A DNA stretch of 64,000 bases from Mytilisepta virgata (GCA_028015205.1 CM051510.1:31992580-32056579); one strand, 5' to 3'. Counted from the first letter of the stretch, positions 12,143 through 24,164 are shown. Translations and numbers: made by a program. The notes: a model not told the origin generated them from the sequence alone.

Positions 12143-12245
12143 TATGAGCAACAGCCTTGCCCAGAAAGATATTTCACTGAAATATGTCTTTGTGTAAGAG
12201 AAATATTATATCAAAAAATCTTTTTGGGCGAGGCTGTTGCTCATA
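12143..12245. mobile_element. Small TIR element (103 bp, about 29-bp arms)
   Basis: The left arm begins TATGAGCAACAGCCTTGCCC and continues AGAAAGAT. The reverse complement of the right arm is the same except for C for T and A for G changes. The element consists almost entirely of its arms plus a 45-base loop. The TA at each tip could be a TA target duplication of the Tc1/mariner type, but that is an inference. Confidence 0.75.
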
Positions 12246-15185
12246 GTTGTTTTGACCAAAATATTCTATGAAAATTTTCTTCAAATCCTTGATTTAGCAG
12301 ACGTTCATGATGTCGCTGTTGCATCATGGGAAGGACTTTTTTACAATGATTGATATATTATGAAAGTTATCTCATTATCACTTAAAAATGATACAAATCC
12401 GAATCTGAAATCTTAATTTTAATTTTTCAGTCAGATGGACCCAAATAACAGCTGAAATCATTTACCATCTCCTTTGTTTTTGAAATTTAAACTTTAAATG
12501 CTTCAAATTTCATCACAGACTAAAAATGTTTTCCTGGGAGTTAGGAAGCACAATGCTTCCTTCTGCAGCAAATTTGAGAAATTGAAACCATTACATCAAT
12601 ACGGCACTTAAAGTACGCAACTCTATACTGCTTGTAAATAAACTAGTGACATTTTATATACTAACAATGAGAAATTTATCCGTTATGGTTAATTACCAAT
12701 TAATTGCATACTGCTATGTATAAACATGTCACAATTAAAACAAAACATTTAGCAAATAGATAATAATTTGTCCACTTAGGTACTAATGACCCAGAGTAAC
12801 CCCTGTTGGATGCTGACCTCTCATGAACCCTGCTTTAAATGGTTTGTTATCATGGTCCAGCCAATGTTTATATACATAGTAATGCAAGCATGTCTGGTCA
12901 TTAATTAGATAAACTTTGATTTATATAAATAATCACCATTAACCACTTTAAATAAAATTCCTAAATCATTATGGTCAAACATGGACCAGTGCAATTTAGT
13001 ATCAGACTTCCAGGAAACAATTTAGGGTTTTAAAGTCATCAGCATTTCAAATCTGTAATATTGGTTAGATGGAAATTGATTACAAAGACATTATTTTGAA
13101 AGCATGATTGTAAACAGCAATCAAACACTGAAAAGAGATTTTAATAATTGTAAAATGCATCTAAAGGCAAAACAGATTCACCTTGGTAAAGGTATTTCTT
13201 CACTATTGAAGGCCACACCAAATTCATTTTATATCTTTGGATTTTTGGATGGCAAAAATAGATGCAAGCGAGCGAAATGTTTTTTGTTTTTTTTCTTGAA
13301 GACTAGATTTTGGGGCAAAGATTAAATTTACGTGCCGCATACAGTTTTTTAACTAAAAGATTGCAAAATAAATAGGAAAAAAACAAATTTTACGAGCGGA
13401 CAAACACTTTCTATTTTTGATTTCTTGAAAAATGAACAATTTGGGGCGAATTTTCAGCACTTTTGAAATATGAATCTGCAAAAAAAAGTTTAAAAAAAAT
13501 TTACATAGTCTGAAAATCAGAGCAGTTAAAGAAGATGCAAAATTCTTTTCTCAAAATTTACATAGTCCAAAAATCAAAGCAGCAAAATCCAAAGAACTAA
13601 GGCTTAAACATGCTCCTTAAAGCTTTTTGGTTTAAATTTTTTAAAAAATTAAATATTTCAAAAGAAGAAATAGCATAATAATATATAACAGACTCTCATT
13701 TTTTACAATTTTAATTCTCCTGTCATCCTGTAAACCAGTTTAAGTATTATTAACCTTTTTAAATTTTCTCTCAACCTAAATTGCTTTTTTTCATGTCACT
13801 TCATTTTCAACAGTGCTAAAAACCTTTTATCTGAACAACCTGTGCTCATAAAAGTAATCTAAATAATAACTATGTACTCCATTACTGTGTTGTGTAAGTT
13901 AATATACCAGACACATGACCAATTGTATTATTCTGATAAAAACAGACTTCAAACAAATTCTATTGGCCTTCAGTCACCTCTGACATTATTTAATTGACCT
14001 TGTATGACCTTAAAGAATTATGCTGAGGTTCTTACTACTATCCAAGATACTGCTCTTCAAAGGGGGATAACTCAACATCTTTTTCCAGAAAAAAAATTGG
14101 ATAAAAGATGCAAGTGTTTTCACTTTGAGCTCATAGAAATTTTACAAAAGATGCAGAATTGCAAAACATTTCATTTAACAAATGTAAAGGGGGATAACTC
14201 GAAATATCAGTCAATGTTTGATCCTTCTTGGAAGTCATATTTTAGTCCTGCAACTTTAGCATATAAAGTATTGACTCTATTTAGAACAGTAATAAATCAT
14301 ATGTGACACCCAATATTCAATTTTTCAACATTCCTAAACTCTTTTCTCACAAACTGATTGTTAACTATTACATAACCAAACAGTTTGAGAAACAATTAAT
14401 CATGATTTTTTCTACTGTCTAAATTCCAATCTGATTTGGCTAGATCTTACATTGTAAAATATGTCCCCCGAGACAAGAGTGATGTATGTTATGTTACTTT
14501 TTAAGTGTGATAAACATGGATTACAAAGCTAAAATCTTGTCAGAACTTCATCACACAATGACATATTACAAAACTGATACTATCCATCTCTCTTCCTTAT
14601 GTGACACATTCCATGTTTTTTGTTGATTTTACTATTTTGTACTTTGAAATTTATCCAGAAAACACATGTTGGGTTGTTTCAAATTCCAGTCATGAAAAAA
14701 TTAACTCCAAATTGCTTTTGTTTAGAATTACTAATATGTAGAACTAATAGAATAAGTGTTGACAAAGAATACCCTAACAGCAACACTTTATTTTGATAAA
14801 GATCTATGTCACAGAACTAGATTATAGATTTGCATCATACTTGTACTTAGTAGGGTGCCAACATTTCAAAAATACAACTTTTTAGACATCTTATAATTTG
14901 TCTTTTGAAATAAAAATTATCTGATTTATTTATTGCATTTTAATGAAAACTCATTTATATATGTTATGATGCATGACAGAAAGAGAGGGCAGACCTGATT
15001 TCCTAATTTAAATGTTAGGTCATGGTAACTAAATTTTTTGTTTACTGCACAATGCAGTACAGAAGGGATATTTTAATGGATGAGAGGAATGGTGAATATC
15101 TAGGCAGTTGGTGTATTGTCTTCTGATCACTTTATATAACTAGACTAGTGAAGGGAGTTGGAAGTTAAATTACATAATTGCTTAC
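12246..15185. other. AT-rich spacer
   Basis: No supported gene. It contains a diverged 57-bp tandem duplication at about 13498-13590 ('tttacatagtc..aaaatca.agcag' twice), two GGGGGATAACTC motifs near 14061 and 14190, and the second copy of the 29-bp block at 15080-15108. The open frames at 13104-13325 and 14004-14306 look fortuitous. Confidence 0.4.
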
Positions 15186-15200
15186 CAGTAGATTATTAAT

Positions 15201-15517
15201 GGATGGACGGATGAATTATTGTTTAACGTCCAATGGCAATGAATATCAGGACAAGAAAATGTTGATATGGTATATGTGAACCCTGCATTGTACTAGACTA
15301 ACATGCTAAGCAACGTAAAAGACCGCAAAGAGACTTAACACCATGCCCAGACACATCTAACTACAATCCCTTTCTCTTACTCCTGGATGCCCCGTGCTTG
15401 GCAGAGAAACGGCAAATACAAATTTTAATGTCTTTGGTATATCCCGGCCTGGGATCTGCCCCTGGACCTTCCACACTTCATGCTAGATATAAGCTACCAC
15501 CAAACCACCAAGTCAGT
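15201..15517 (-). mobile_element. SINE B, tRNA-derived (317 bp)
   Basis: This copy matches the better tRNA-headed copy at 16103-16674. Shared phrases are 'ggatgaattattgtttaa', 'tgcattgtactagac.aac' and 'aga.a.ggcaaata.aaattttaa'. The degraded head on the minus strand runs from about 15517 inward. The tail at 15201 is an ATCC-like repeat (read on the minus strand). Flanking direct repeats CAGTAGATTATTAAT (15186-15200) and CAGTAGAAATTAAT (15518-15531) are a slightly decayed target-site duplication. They fix the length at 317 bp, which matches the other copy once its insertion is removed. Confidence 0.82.
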
Positions 15518-16102
15518 CAGTAGAAATTAATACTTGAAATATTTATACACATCTCCTGCATCAAATTTGGTATCACAGAATAAATGTACAATACAATATT
15601 TCAATTACCATTTTTCGTCTCTAAATCAAATTTGCAACAATGGTTCTAAAACAAAACAGAAATAAAATGGATGTGAAATCCATTTTAAGGCCTGAACTCT
15701 TATTATTATACTAAATAAATCTAGAAACAAGAAATCAATTAGGAATGGCCTTATATACTAAAATAATTTATTAAATCTGTCAATTAAATAACTATAAAAA
15801 TGTCATAAATATACTGATCCTGAATAATAATTACTTAATAATAATTTTCAAAAGTTTAAAAATAAACATTGGTGGAGTTATAACATAAGGCCAAGAAAAT
15901 AAATATCTTAAAAAAACTCTTTACAATAAGGGGTAAATTCTGACTAATGGTCTTTACCAAATATACTAAACATATTTTTATGGTAAGCATAAAAATGGGA
16001 TTGTTCAGGCTAGCATATTTTGTCCTTCAGAGTACCTAACATTCAAAAATAAATGTGCTGTCAAATTGACAGCAAAAAGAGTTCTCCTGCAGCACTGTTC
16101 GG

Positions 16103-16674
16103 ATGGATGATGGATGAATTATTGTTTAAAGTCCAGTGGCAACCAGGTGCATATCAGGACGAGAACATGTTGATATGATAATGTTTGTTTGTTTGTTTGT
16201 TTAGTTGTTTTACGCCGTTTTCAGCACATTTGGCCATTATGCAGCAGGAAGCCGGAGTACCCGGAGAGAACCACCAACCTTCGGTAGGAAAATTGGTAAT
16301 CCTTTTCAATTTAGATCGGAGTCGAACACACTCCGCCACAAGTGAGATTCGAACTCACAACCCCAGTTTTGACAAGCTAGTGATCATTAGTAGTCATGAC
16401 GTACTACCCAGACCACTCGGCCACCGAGGCCATGATCCCTGCTTTGTACTAGACCAACACGCTGAGCCGGATTTTTAAGACATATCACCCCACTCGGACA
16501 CATTATACTGACTCCGAGCTGACCAGTCCTTTGCTCTTAATCATATATGCCGCGTGCTTGACAGAGAAGTAGCAAATACCAATTTTAATATCTTTGGTTT
16601 GACCTGGCCGGTGATCGAACCAGCGACCTTCTGCACTTGAGGCAACCACGCTACCACGAGACCACTGAGGTGGT
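16103..16674 (-). mobile_element. SINE B interrupted by SINE A
   Basis: Read on the minus strand, the head contains box A-like TGGTCTCGTGGTAGCG and box B-like GGTTCGATC (about 16612-16668), like a tRNA gene. The body runs through 'tacaaagcagggatcat', then is broken by a complete SINE A (16184-16431). It resumes at 'tatcaacatgttctcgtcct' and ends in an ATCC-type tail near 16103. A 12-bp target-site duplication, AGCACTGTTYGG, flanks the composite at 16091-16102 and 16675-16686 with one mismatch. The length without the insert is about 320 bp, as in the copy at 15201-15517. Confidence 0.87.
16184..16431 (-). mobile_element. SINE A copy nested in SINE B
   Basis: The (GTTT)n tail lies at 16184-16203 and the tRNA-like head at 16420-16431, so the element reads on the minus strand. 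It carries the same order of motifs as 2483-2716. The host sequence on each side (ATGATAATG before, ATGATCCC after) shows a possible short duplication of ATGAT, but the exact target-site duplication is unclear. Confidence 0.85.
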
Positions 16675-18124
16675 AGCACTGTTTGGAGTCCACCACATGA
16701 CTGCCTTACAATTACAATTTTCTGGTCATATATTGAATTTTTGGCAAGATTTCCATTTGGCATCCCCATAAGTACATCTATATGCTTATTCTGTCATGTT
16801 ATACTCAGCTGGGGTGCCATATGAAAATCTTTTTGAATTTTCGAAAGGAAAGTTTCCCGGGGTCTATTCAGTGCTTGTTTTTAGGTTTCTTGTTGCTGAA
16901 GACCATTATGACCATTAAGTGTACTAAGATCCAAATCATATGATTCCCTTACTAGAACTTATCCCGTTCAAACTGTATTTGTTTTTTCGTATTTTAGTTT
17001 AATCCTTTGCACAAAGAATAGGAATGCTTTTATTGTTTAGTTTTGAGAATATTTTGAGTTCACTCTACATAACCTCATTTTCAAAAGTGAATACTGAAAA
17101 AAAATCTCATGCATTTTCATTGTTTGAAAGCCTGGATTTTTCAATGCATTTTGATTTGGGGCAATACCTTGATCAAGTTCAAAAACAAGCAATATCGGAT
17201 AATTTTTGTGGGAGTTACTGCCCTTGACTTTAACCAACTTAATATTGAAGACGTATATTGATGATACTTTGATCAAGTTTGAAAGGGCTCTTGACGTAGT
17301 TTTTCCCTATCAACTTCTTGTTAAGTGCTCTATATTCTACATTCTTTTATCCATTTCAACTAAGTTTATGTGGAAGTTGTATATTGACAATTCCATAGCT
17401 ATATATCAGTCACTTGAAATATTTCTCTCTTCTCCACAACAATATATATGCAGCGGACAAAGGCAGTCGGCCCTTTGTGATGATCCCATAACTGTATTCT
17501 AGTTGGAGGTAAGACATTTTTGTAAAAAAACACAAACTGTTCATTGCTTAAAAGCCTAAGGCTAACTGTCTTGGGATGAGGTATAGTAAAAATAAATTTA
17601 ACCTTTAAATTTCAGTATATAAATAATGGATTGTACATTTATGTGTATTCTGTAGATAAGTTATCTGTTGGAGTGTAATCTCCAGGATTACTGCCAACAG
17701 ATTATATCTTATTTAAATAACTTAATGGTTCTGACATGATAAAAAAAAATCCATGCAGTTTAATTTTGTTAATGACTGAAATTTTCATGTATCTTATATA
17801 TTTTACTATGTACTCTTGACTGAATGCTATAGATATTCGATTTGTATGATGAGACAAATCTAAGCTGAAAAATTTGCCAAAAAAGTCTTGTTCAAGAAAC
17901 ATGTGACGAAAAAATCCAAGCTTGATTATGATAAGTAATTAGGGAAACGAAAATTTCTGGTGCAAACCCCTGAAACCAAAAATCATATCTAACAAAAAAA
18001 TTCAAATTTATGGTTTAAATTTCTAATATCTATGAGTTCTGTCAATACTAAGCCAAACTCTAAAAAAAGAACAACTGTATAAGCAGAAATTTTCAATCAG
18101 GATTTAATTTCGTTTATTTTTATG
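16675..18124. other. AT-rich spacer with diverged repeat remnants
   Basis: The part at 16790-17520 contains phrases typical of interspersed bivalve repeats, such as 'gtgggagttactgccctt', 'aagtttatgtggaagttgta' and 'gcagtcggccctttgtgatga'. The open frame at 17206-17502 lies in this material. No gene is supported. Confidence 0.4.
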
Positions 18125-18470
18125 TTTAGTCTGGTTCCAATTGGTTCAGTAGTTTCAGACAAGAAGATTTTTTAATAAATTTTCCCATAGGATCCAATAT
18201 TAAACTATGTTCGGCTGTGGGGTCGAACTTAGTTGATGGTCCGGTTCATCTTACACAATTCTGAAAGACCATTCTTGGTCCGGTTCATCTTATACAATTC
18301 TGAAAGACCATTCTAAGGACCATTGCTGCTAAGTTTGGTTGCAAGGGGACCACCCAAGGACAATTCCACCAAAGTTTGGTCCCAATTGGCTAAGTGGTTT
18401 CTGAGGAGAAGATTAAAATGTAAATTGTAGACGAAACAACAGACGCCAAGTGATGACAATAGCTCACATG
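18125..18470 (+). repeat. 3' fragment of the GAGGCTC long repeat
   Basis: It carries 'ctggttccaattgg', 'ttttcccatagga.cca', 'ccaaagtttggtcccaattgg' and 'acgccaagtgatgacaatagc', as in copy 2. An internal direct duplication of about 41 bp occurs at about 18238-18320 ('ggtccggttcatctta.aca' twice). The closing GGTGAGC terminus is missing. Confidence 0.65.
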
Positions 18471-18555
18471 AATTTTCAAATGTTATAGTATATATTCTAC
18501 AATTTTAAAGTCTTTGAGTATATAATAATTCACAAAACACAGACTCACTAATCAG

Positions 18556-18638
18556 TGAATGTGGAACGGCCGGCCACACTGACCGTCAGGTATCGGAAGG
18601 TCTGTTCCACAGGGCTTATAATGTTTTCAAATGCACAG
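18556..18638 (+). CDS. Candidate internal exon in a GC-rich island (weak)
   Basis: The segment follows ...TAATCAG and ends in a perfect CAG|GTAAGT donor. After two bases it encodes 27 open codons, including VERPATLTVRYRKVC. The GC content, with a GGCCGGCC at its centre, is much higher than that of the surroundings. The phrase ATLTVRY resembles the last strand of immunoglobulin domains, but that is only a resemblance. The acceptor is poor in pyrimidines. The minus strand is also open here (ending ...VAGRSTFTD then stop), so strand and coding status are uncertain. It could be a repeat. Confidence 0.25.
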
Positions 18639-18842
18639 GTAAGTCTGTGCTCCGAGTGATTGTTTAGGTATAAACACAGCCATATTGGTCCATTTGTTAT
18701 GATATGAACCTTAACCAAAATTTCCTCCCAAAGGAACAGCAAATAAAAGAAAATACCAAACCACCCTATTTTTCTATTAGTATTATCCTATAAATACACA
18801 TATTTTTTCTTTGGCCTTATTTTGTATTACATAGAGTCAAGA

Positions 18843-18921
18843 CCATCGTCAGAAATCCAAGGCCTGTCGCGCTTACGCTTTGCTACACTTAAGCTCGACC
18901 GGCCGTGGGTTTCCGACAATG
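18843..18921. repeat. Small hairpin element, copy 1 (relative of 44909-45018)
   Basis: The outer arms are CATCGTCAGAAATCCAAGGCC and, reverse-complemented from the right, CATTGTCGGAAACCCACGGCC. The interior 'gcttacgctttgc.aca' is shared with 44909-45018. The two loci therefore look like one tiny foldback family. Confidence 0.6.
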
Positions 18922-19139
18922 AGACAAGACAGGAAAATAATTTTTTATAATATCGATCTCTAACTAAATATCTACCGGTATTTTAAAATCTTGAAATAGC
19001 CAATGCAATGTCTTAACTAAGTGGTATCACAGCTGTTGACTAGATGTCAAATGATTTTGATATCATTTAAACAGATACATGTATTTTCATTACAATACTT
19101 GAGTCTCCCTCCTGAAAGTTGCTTTGTGGAATTAAAATA

Positions 19140-19310
19140 AAGTTGAATCTCATCATCTCAAACTCTTTTATCTCAAAACTCCTATATCTCAAAGTAATGT
19201 TTTGGTTCCTAAATTAAATTTTCCACTACATTTCCTCCTATTATCTCAAACTCCTGTTATCTCAAATTATATTTGTTGGTCCCTTCAACTTTGAGATTAA
19301 AGTCAACTGT
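19140..19310 (-). repeat. Repeat with 'tatctcaaactc' motif series
   Basis: The motif CTCAAA occurs about six times ('catctcaaactc', 'tatctcaaaact', 'tatctcaaagt', 'tatctcaaactcc', 'tatctcaaattat'), ending in 'gattaaagtcaactgta'. It is the opposite-strand relative of 3385-3545. Confidence 0.45.
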
Positions 19311-19444
19311 ATATCATAATTAAAAAAAAAAACAAAATGCCTTATACACACATATACCAGATACAAACAAAAATAAGAATTTGAAACACTTAACAATATT
19401 TCATATCGGACCACAGGGATTCATTTCTATTGATTTTCTGGTGT

Positions 19445-19556
19445 TTAACAACATTCCAGGCTGGGGCAGTACAGTGGGGCCGCCCCAGACTTGAATGTCC
19501 CTGTGACCTGACCCTGAGATGACATCACAGCATTGTTGTCACAGTTTCCAGATACA
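19445..19556 (-). CDS. Candidate terminal coding exon, Cys-containing C-terminus
   Basis: On the minus strand an acceptor-like ...TTACCTAG is followed by one base and 36 codons to a TAA at 19445-19447. The peptide starts VSGNCDNNAVMSSQG and ends APLYCPSLECC. It is about 50% GC in an AT-rich setting, and the other minus-strand frames and all plus-strand frames are closed. The four cysteines and lack of a hydrophobic helix suit a secreted or extracellular tail. It lies 11 kb downstream of the signal-peptide exon at 30915-31095 on the same strand, so it could be the end of that gene. No connecting exons were found and the pyrimidine tract is weak. I do not recognise the family. Confidence 0.45.
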
Positions 19557-19976
19557 CTAGGTAACTACCAATGTAAGCTGTTTTGAATTATATTTTGTCA
19601 AGCTGGTCACTCATATGTAAACATTAAAAAAAATTCCACACTATAAACTTCAAAGTAATTAATTATTTCTTCAGTTAACAGTTTGTCTCATTAAAACTCA
19701 AGTAAATTAGATATCCACACTGACTGATGACAACTTGTGGGTAAACAAGTGCAGAGGTTTATACTTAATTAAAATTTAATGTGTTATGGTTAGAGAGCAT
19801 ACAAGAAATCACCAGAGTGATTCTAATTAAAAAATAACTAATCATTATCATTATTTACATTTCAGAAAGAATTTTTTCAAGGTGAAAAAATCACTGCAAA
19901 AAAAACAAGAATCATTTTTTTCAAATACCTACTGTAGGCTTTTCCAAATTCAAACTATTTGTGTAAATAATGCATA

Positions 19977-20625
19977 AGCAACTTCCTAGCCATGCTGATG
20001 CCAACAGCTGTATATCATCTCTTCGACTGGCTAGCCATGTTGATGTCAAAATGCTAAATACTAACTTAACAACTGGCTTGCCAGGATGATGCCAACTGGC
20101 TGAATATTGACTCAACAACTGGCTAGCCAGGTTGATGCCAACATGCTTAATACTGACTCAACAACTGGCTTGCAGGCTGGTGCCAACTGGCTGAATATTG
20201 ACTCAACAACTGGCTAGCCAGGTTGATGCCAACATGCTTAATACTGACTCAACAACTGGCTTGCAGGCTGGTGCCAACTGGCTGAATATTGACTCAACAA
20301 CTGGCTAGCCAGGATGATGCCAACTGGCTGAATATTGACTCAACAACTGGCTTGCCAGGTTGATGCCAACTGGCTGAATATTGACTCAACAACTGGCTTG
20401 CCAGGCTGATGCCAACTGTGCCAACTGGCTGAATATACACTCAACAACTGGTTAGCCATGCTGATGCCAATATGCTGAATACTGACTCAACAACTGTCTT
20501 GTCATGTTCAGATGCCAACATGCTAAATACTAACACAAAAGCTTGCTAGCTATGTTGATGCCAACATACTGAATACGTAATCAACAAGTAGCTAGCCATG
20601 GTGGTGCCAACATTCTGAAAACAGG
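19977..20625. repeat. 46-bp satellite array, about 14 units
   Basis: The unit is about 46 bp: GACTCAACAACTGGCT, then [A/T]GCCAGG, TGATGCCAAC and [ATGCTTAATACT or TGGCTGAATATT]. Two variants alternate in the middle of the array (about 20053-20350) to give a roughly 91-bp higher-order repeat. Units with CTGGCTAGCCAG contain a perfect 12-bp palindrome. The units decay towards both edges, as is usual where unequal exchange homogenises the centre. Any open frame here is a by-product of the array. Confidence 0.88.
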
Positions 20626-20629
20626 AACT

Positions 20630-23600
20630 TAAAAGACTCACTAAAAGTATAAAATTAACACCTCTGAAACATAAAATAACCATTAGTTGGCCTGAACAGA
20701 AATCCTAGTTAAATTTTTACATCTTTTTTATATATTACCTGCCACAATATATCATACATAAAGCATTCCACCTTTATCCTTTATTACAAAACACAAACAG
20801 ACCAGTAAATTACTGATGGTCAATGGGGTAATTACCGTCATTAAAATGTACACAATGTCACAGGGATAAAAAAACCAACAGTCATTAAATTAGTTATGGC
20901 TGATGATAATTATGGTCATTAAATTGTAAACAATGTCATAAACAAACAAACAATTACCTTTTCAGTGTGGTCAGATTACTGTGGCAGTAAAATTAGACAT
21001 TAATGTCACCAGTGTAGGTTTCAACATAAGAAAGTATATGTCAGGTAAAAAGTCAATAACCCTTTAAACTTCTATTATAGTGCCAGGGGGGGATACAGGA
21101 TTTAAGTGGCACAACATTAAGCTAACCATAGAGTGAGAATTTTAGTACATTAGGACCCTTTTTGTACCTATAAGTAGAAAAATTGTGTATTTTTTCAAAT
21201 TTTCATCATCTTTAGAAGGGTTGCATACAAAATGTGCCCCTGTCTGAATGTTTGCCTGAATACTGATTAAACTTTCATTATTCAATAATCGAAAGTTTTA
21301 TTGAAGTTTAGTCAAAATAGCTGTCCATAATTAGCATACTAGTATATTTAAATATACAATTCAACTTATTTTAAGCAGACTTAATCCCTATTTCATTTAC
21401 AAGATGCATAGATCTGAACTTCAAATCTCCAGATATTTGAAGGGAAAAAATTGACCCAAAATTGTTGGTGCCTTATCAATTTAAGCCCATTCAACAGCTC
21501 AATGACCATTTGTCATTTTTTAATTTTGAAATCTGATAGTAGGCAATACCTATAAACTGCAGTTAAAAATCTGCTCTAGTAATTACTGTGATAACTGTGT
21601 CATTAAATATCTCAATTTTTCAATTCCTATACAACAAGAAATTTGATTAATATTGTCTCAACTTTTCATCAATTTAGTTGTAAATTTTAACAAATGAAAT
21701 GATTAATTTGTAAGAGTTTTGTTACAATGTAACAAAATACACATGTCAACCTGACTCTTGATATGCAGAAAGGATCAGATATAAATTGTTATTTAATTGT
21801 AGTGGTCATATTGGTTTGAATGGAGGATCCTTGTAGTGGTCAGTTTTCACTCTCCTTTTACCACATGTAAGCCATCTGTTATAAGGACACACATTGTTGG
21901 TTGGACAGGGGACACTTAACCTTGTCTGACCTCAAGAATGGTCACTAATTAATTAAATACCAACACTAGCAATGTGGAAACAGACACAAGAAATGTAGAT
22001 GATTTCTCACCATTACAATCAAAATTAATATGATATTTTTCTAACATTTAACTTTTCCAAATCATTTGTAAATTTTCCTAAGTTATGATTTTTAAAAAAT
22101 ACTTGTTCATTATATATGTCTTTATTGTCTCAAACTCAAAAATTTAATTGAGAATATAGTTACTCGTCCCACTAAATTTCCATCCACTAGTCTAGGTCCT
22201 ACTCCAAACTTCAGTAAACATATCAATAAATTGTGACCTCATTGAGGGTCAGACTATTTTATAATCATAAAAAATCAATAATACATTAAAATATTGTTTT
22301 TATTATGGAAAACACGGTGAAGATTCAGATGGGGCTTATTCGATATGCCCCTTCTAAAGCTGACTGGAAATTTCAAACATCCACAATTTTTCTAACAACT
22401 GGTTCAAAAAGGACCCCATTCTAATTTAAATGCATGCTCTTAGAAATTTTTTTTACAGTTGTGCCCCTTCTAAATCATGCATCTGCCCCTGCTCACCTTC
22501 CTTCCATCTTGATCAAACCCTGAATTTGTGACTTCACATTTATAAAACAACAATGCAAGAATCTCTCTGAGCTTTCTTATATCAAGACATCTAATTTCAA
22601 GCCAGTTCTGCTTATATACAATACATGTCAAACAATTGTCTATTTGTTTTAACACTGGTCATCATGTCTGTCAAGGAGAATGCCAGAATTTTCATCAGTC
22701 CTCCATATCTCTTTACATCAAAACAAAACAGAACAGTACAGACAATATTGTTAATTATACCGACGTCAAGTCTTAATTAACCAATGATGCGCAAAATTAC
22801 ATCAGCAGTCACTTCAAAACACAACCTGCCATAAAAGAGGAAAGTATTTATAAAAAAAGTACACGAACTATTGGATAAAATGGATACTGTAAGAACAGAA
22901 ATTAATAAGATGTTTCTTTTAATTCGAAAAACATGATATGCTGAATATTCTAGTAATTATAGACTTAATTGCACTATAAAATTTTGCTATTAATATCCTC
23001 TAATATTACAACATCTTGTGGCATTTTATTAATTAATTAATATTGTACTTTAAGCTGTCAATTTAGATATATACATTAATATATGACTTAATTTTAAATA
23101 ACTTGCAGTGCTTGCATGTAATTATAAATTAATTTGGTGTACATGTATATTGTAAGCTTTGATAAATATTAAAAGTAGAACATTTTTTATCCTCTGCACC
23201 AAAAACAAACAAAAAAAATCAGAATTAAGAGGCCTAAAAAATAACAAGGACTAAGACATGTACCAATAACTGATAAACAACAAAATGGATAACAGGAAAG
23301 GGAAAGACTTCCTTTTTAACCCCTCATAATGATGGAATAAAAAAAGATATATATATGGAGGGGGTTTCAAAAGGAAGTCTTACCCAGGAGAGGTCAACAA
23401 TGATATACCAATAAAAAAACAGAATCCCATAAAAGAACATAGAACACAAACAAAAACAATTTACAGAGTCAGGAGAGTGTGACTTGGTACAGACACTTAA
23501 AACTAGTTTTATGGGTACCCAAACCTCCCCCTTTTCTATTCTGACACTGTGTAAAACCCCAAATACACAAACAAACAAACAAACCAATAAGGTGACCACT

Positions 23601-24164
23601 TCCTAGATCTGCAAAAATTGGTTTGGACAGTACATAATTTAGATAGTAAGATCTAATTGTGCTCAACAGTAAAATATAATACACCTAAGAACATTACATC
23701 ATAATCCTATAATGGTGACAATTACACTAAGTCAGCGTCTGGAGATGTTCCAAAGATACCACAGTAGTAATTTGTAGTATAAATTAAGATGATTTTTTTA
23801 TATAAGAAGATGTATGGAGCCCTGGTGAGAATTCTTCACAGTTTTTTGTCAGACAAGTTCATGATGAAATTACCATCTGTTGTTATCTGCTAATCGTGAA
23901 AAACAACTCAATTGTGAAGAATCCATGATCCTGCCAAAACGTTTGTTTTTTCTCAATTTTTTAATGTAATTACGTAAGCAAAATAGTAAAAAATTCTTAT
24001 TTTTCATCTAAAATTTCTGATATGCATTTAAAAAAAAAAAACAAAATATGCATTCTCTGTCAAATATTCAACTTCACACTAAACCAAACTTTTTGAAGAA
24101 TACAATTCAACTTTTTTATCTGACAGAATCAGGTTTGATTTTTATATTCCTATTGTCGTAACAG
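20630..24164. other. AT-rich spacer with scattered repeat remnants
   Basis: No gene is supported. 20815-20965 has two diverged copies of a 'gtcattaaa.tg.aaacaatgtca' unit. 21790-21945 is described separately. 23379-23600 reads like an interspersed repeat ('gggtacccaaacctccccc', AAAC-rich end), but I found no second copy in the window. Confidence 0.4.
21790..21945 (-). repeat. 'GTGTCC...TATAACAGATGGC' type interspersed repeat
   Basis: On the minus strand the series 'aagtgtcccctgtcc', 'gtgtccttataacagatggc' and 'aaactgaccactacaagga' is the layout of a widespread invertebrate repeat with spaced GTCC and TATA(A)CAGG motifs. Similar series are seen at 47855-47965 and 63045-63185. One frame is open and Cys-containing over 40 codons, but I judge this to be fortuitous. 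Confidence 0.4.

Noticed and set aside
16600..16674. Functional tRNA gene on the minus strand
   Set aside because: It is the head of SINE B; the body follows directly, and the copies at 15.2 and 63.8 kb have degraded or missing heads.
20000..20620. CRISPR-like array
   Set aside because: The 46-bp units are contiguous tandem repeats without unique spacers, in a eukaryotic genome.
21800..21930. Cys-containing minus-strand frame (SVPCPTNNVCPYNRWLTC) with possible splice edges
   Set aside because: The sequence has the spaced GTCC/TATAACAG layout of a widespread non-coding repeat also seen near 47.9 and 63.1 kb.
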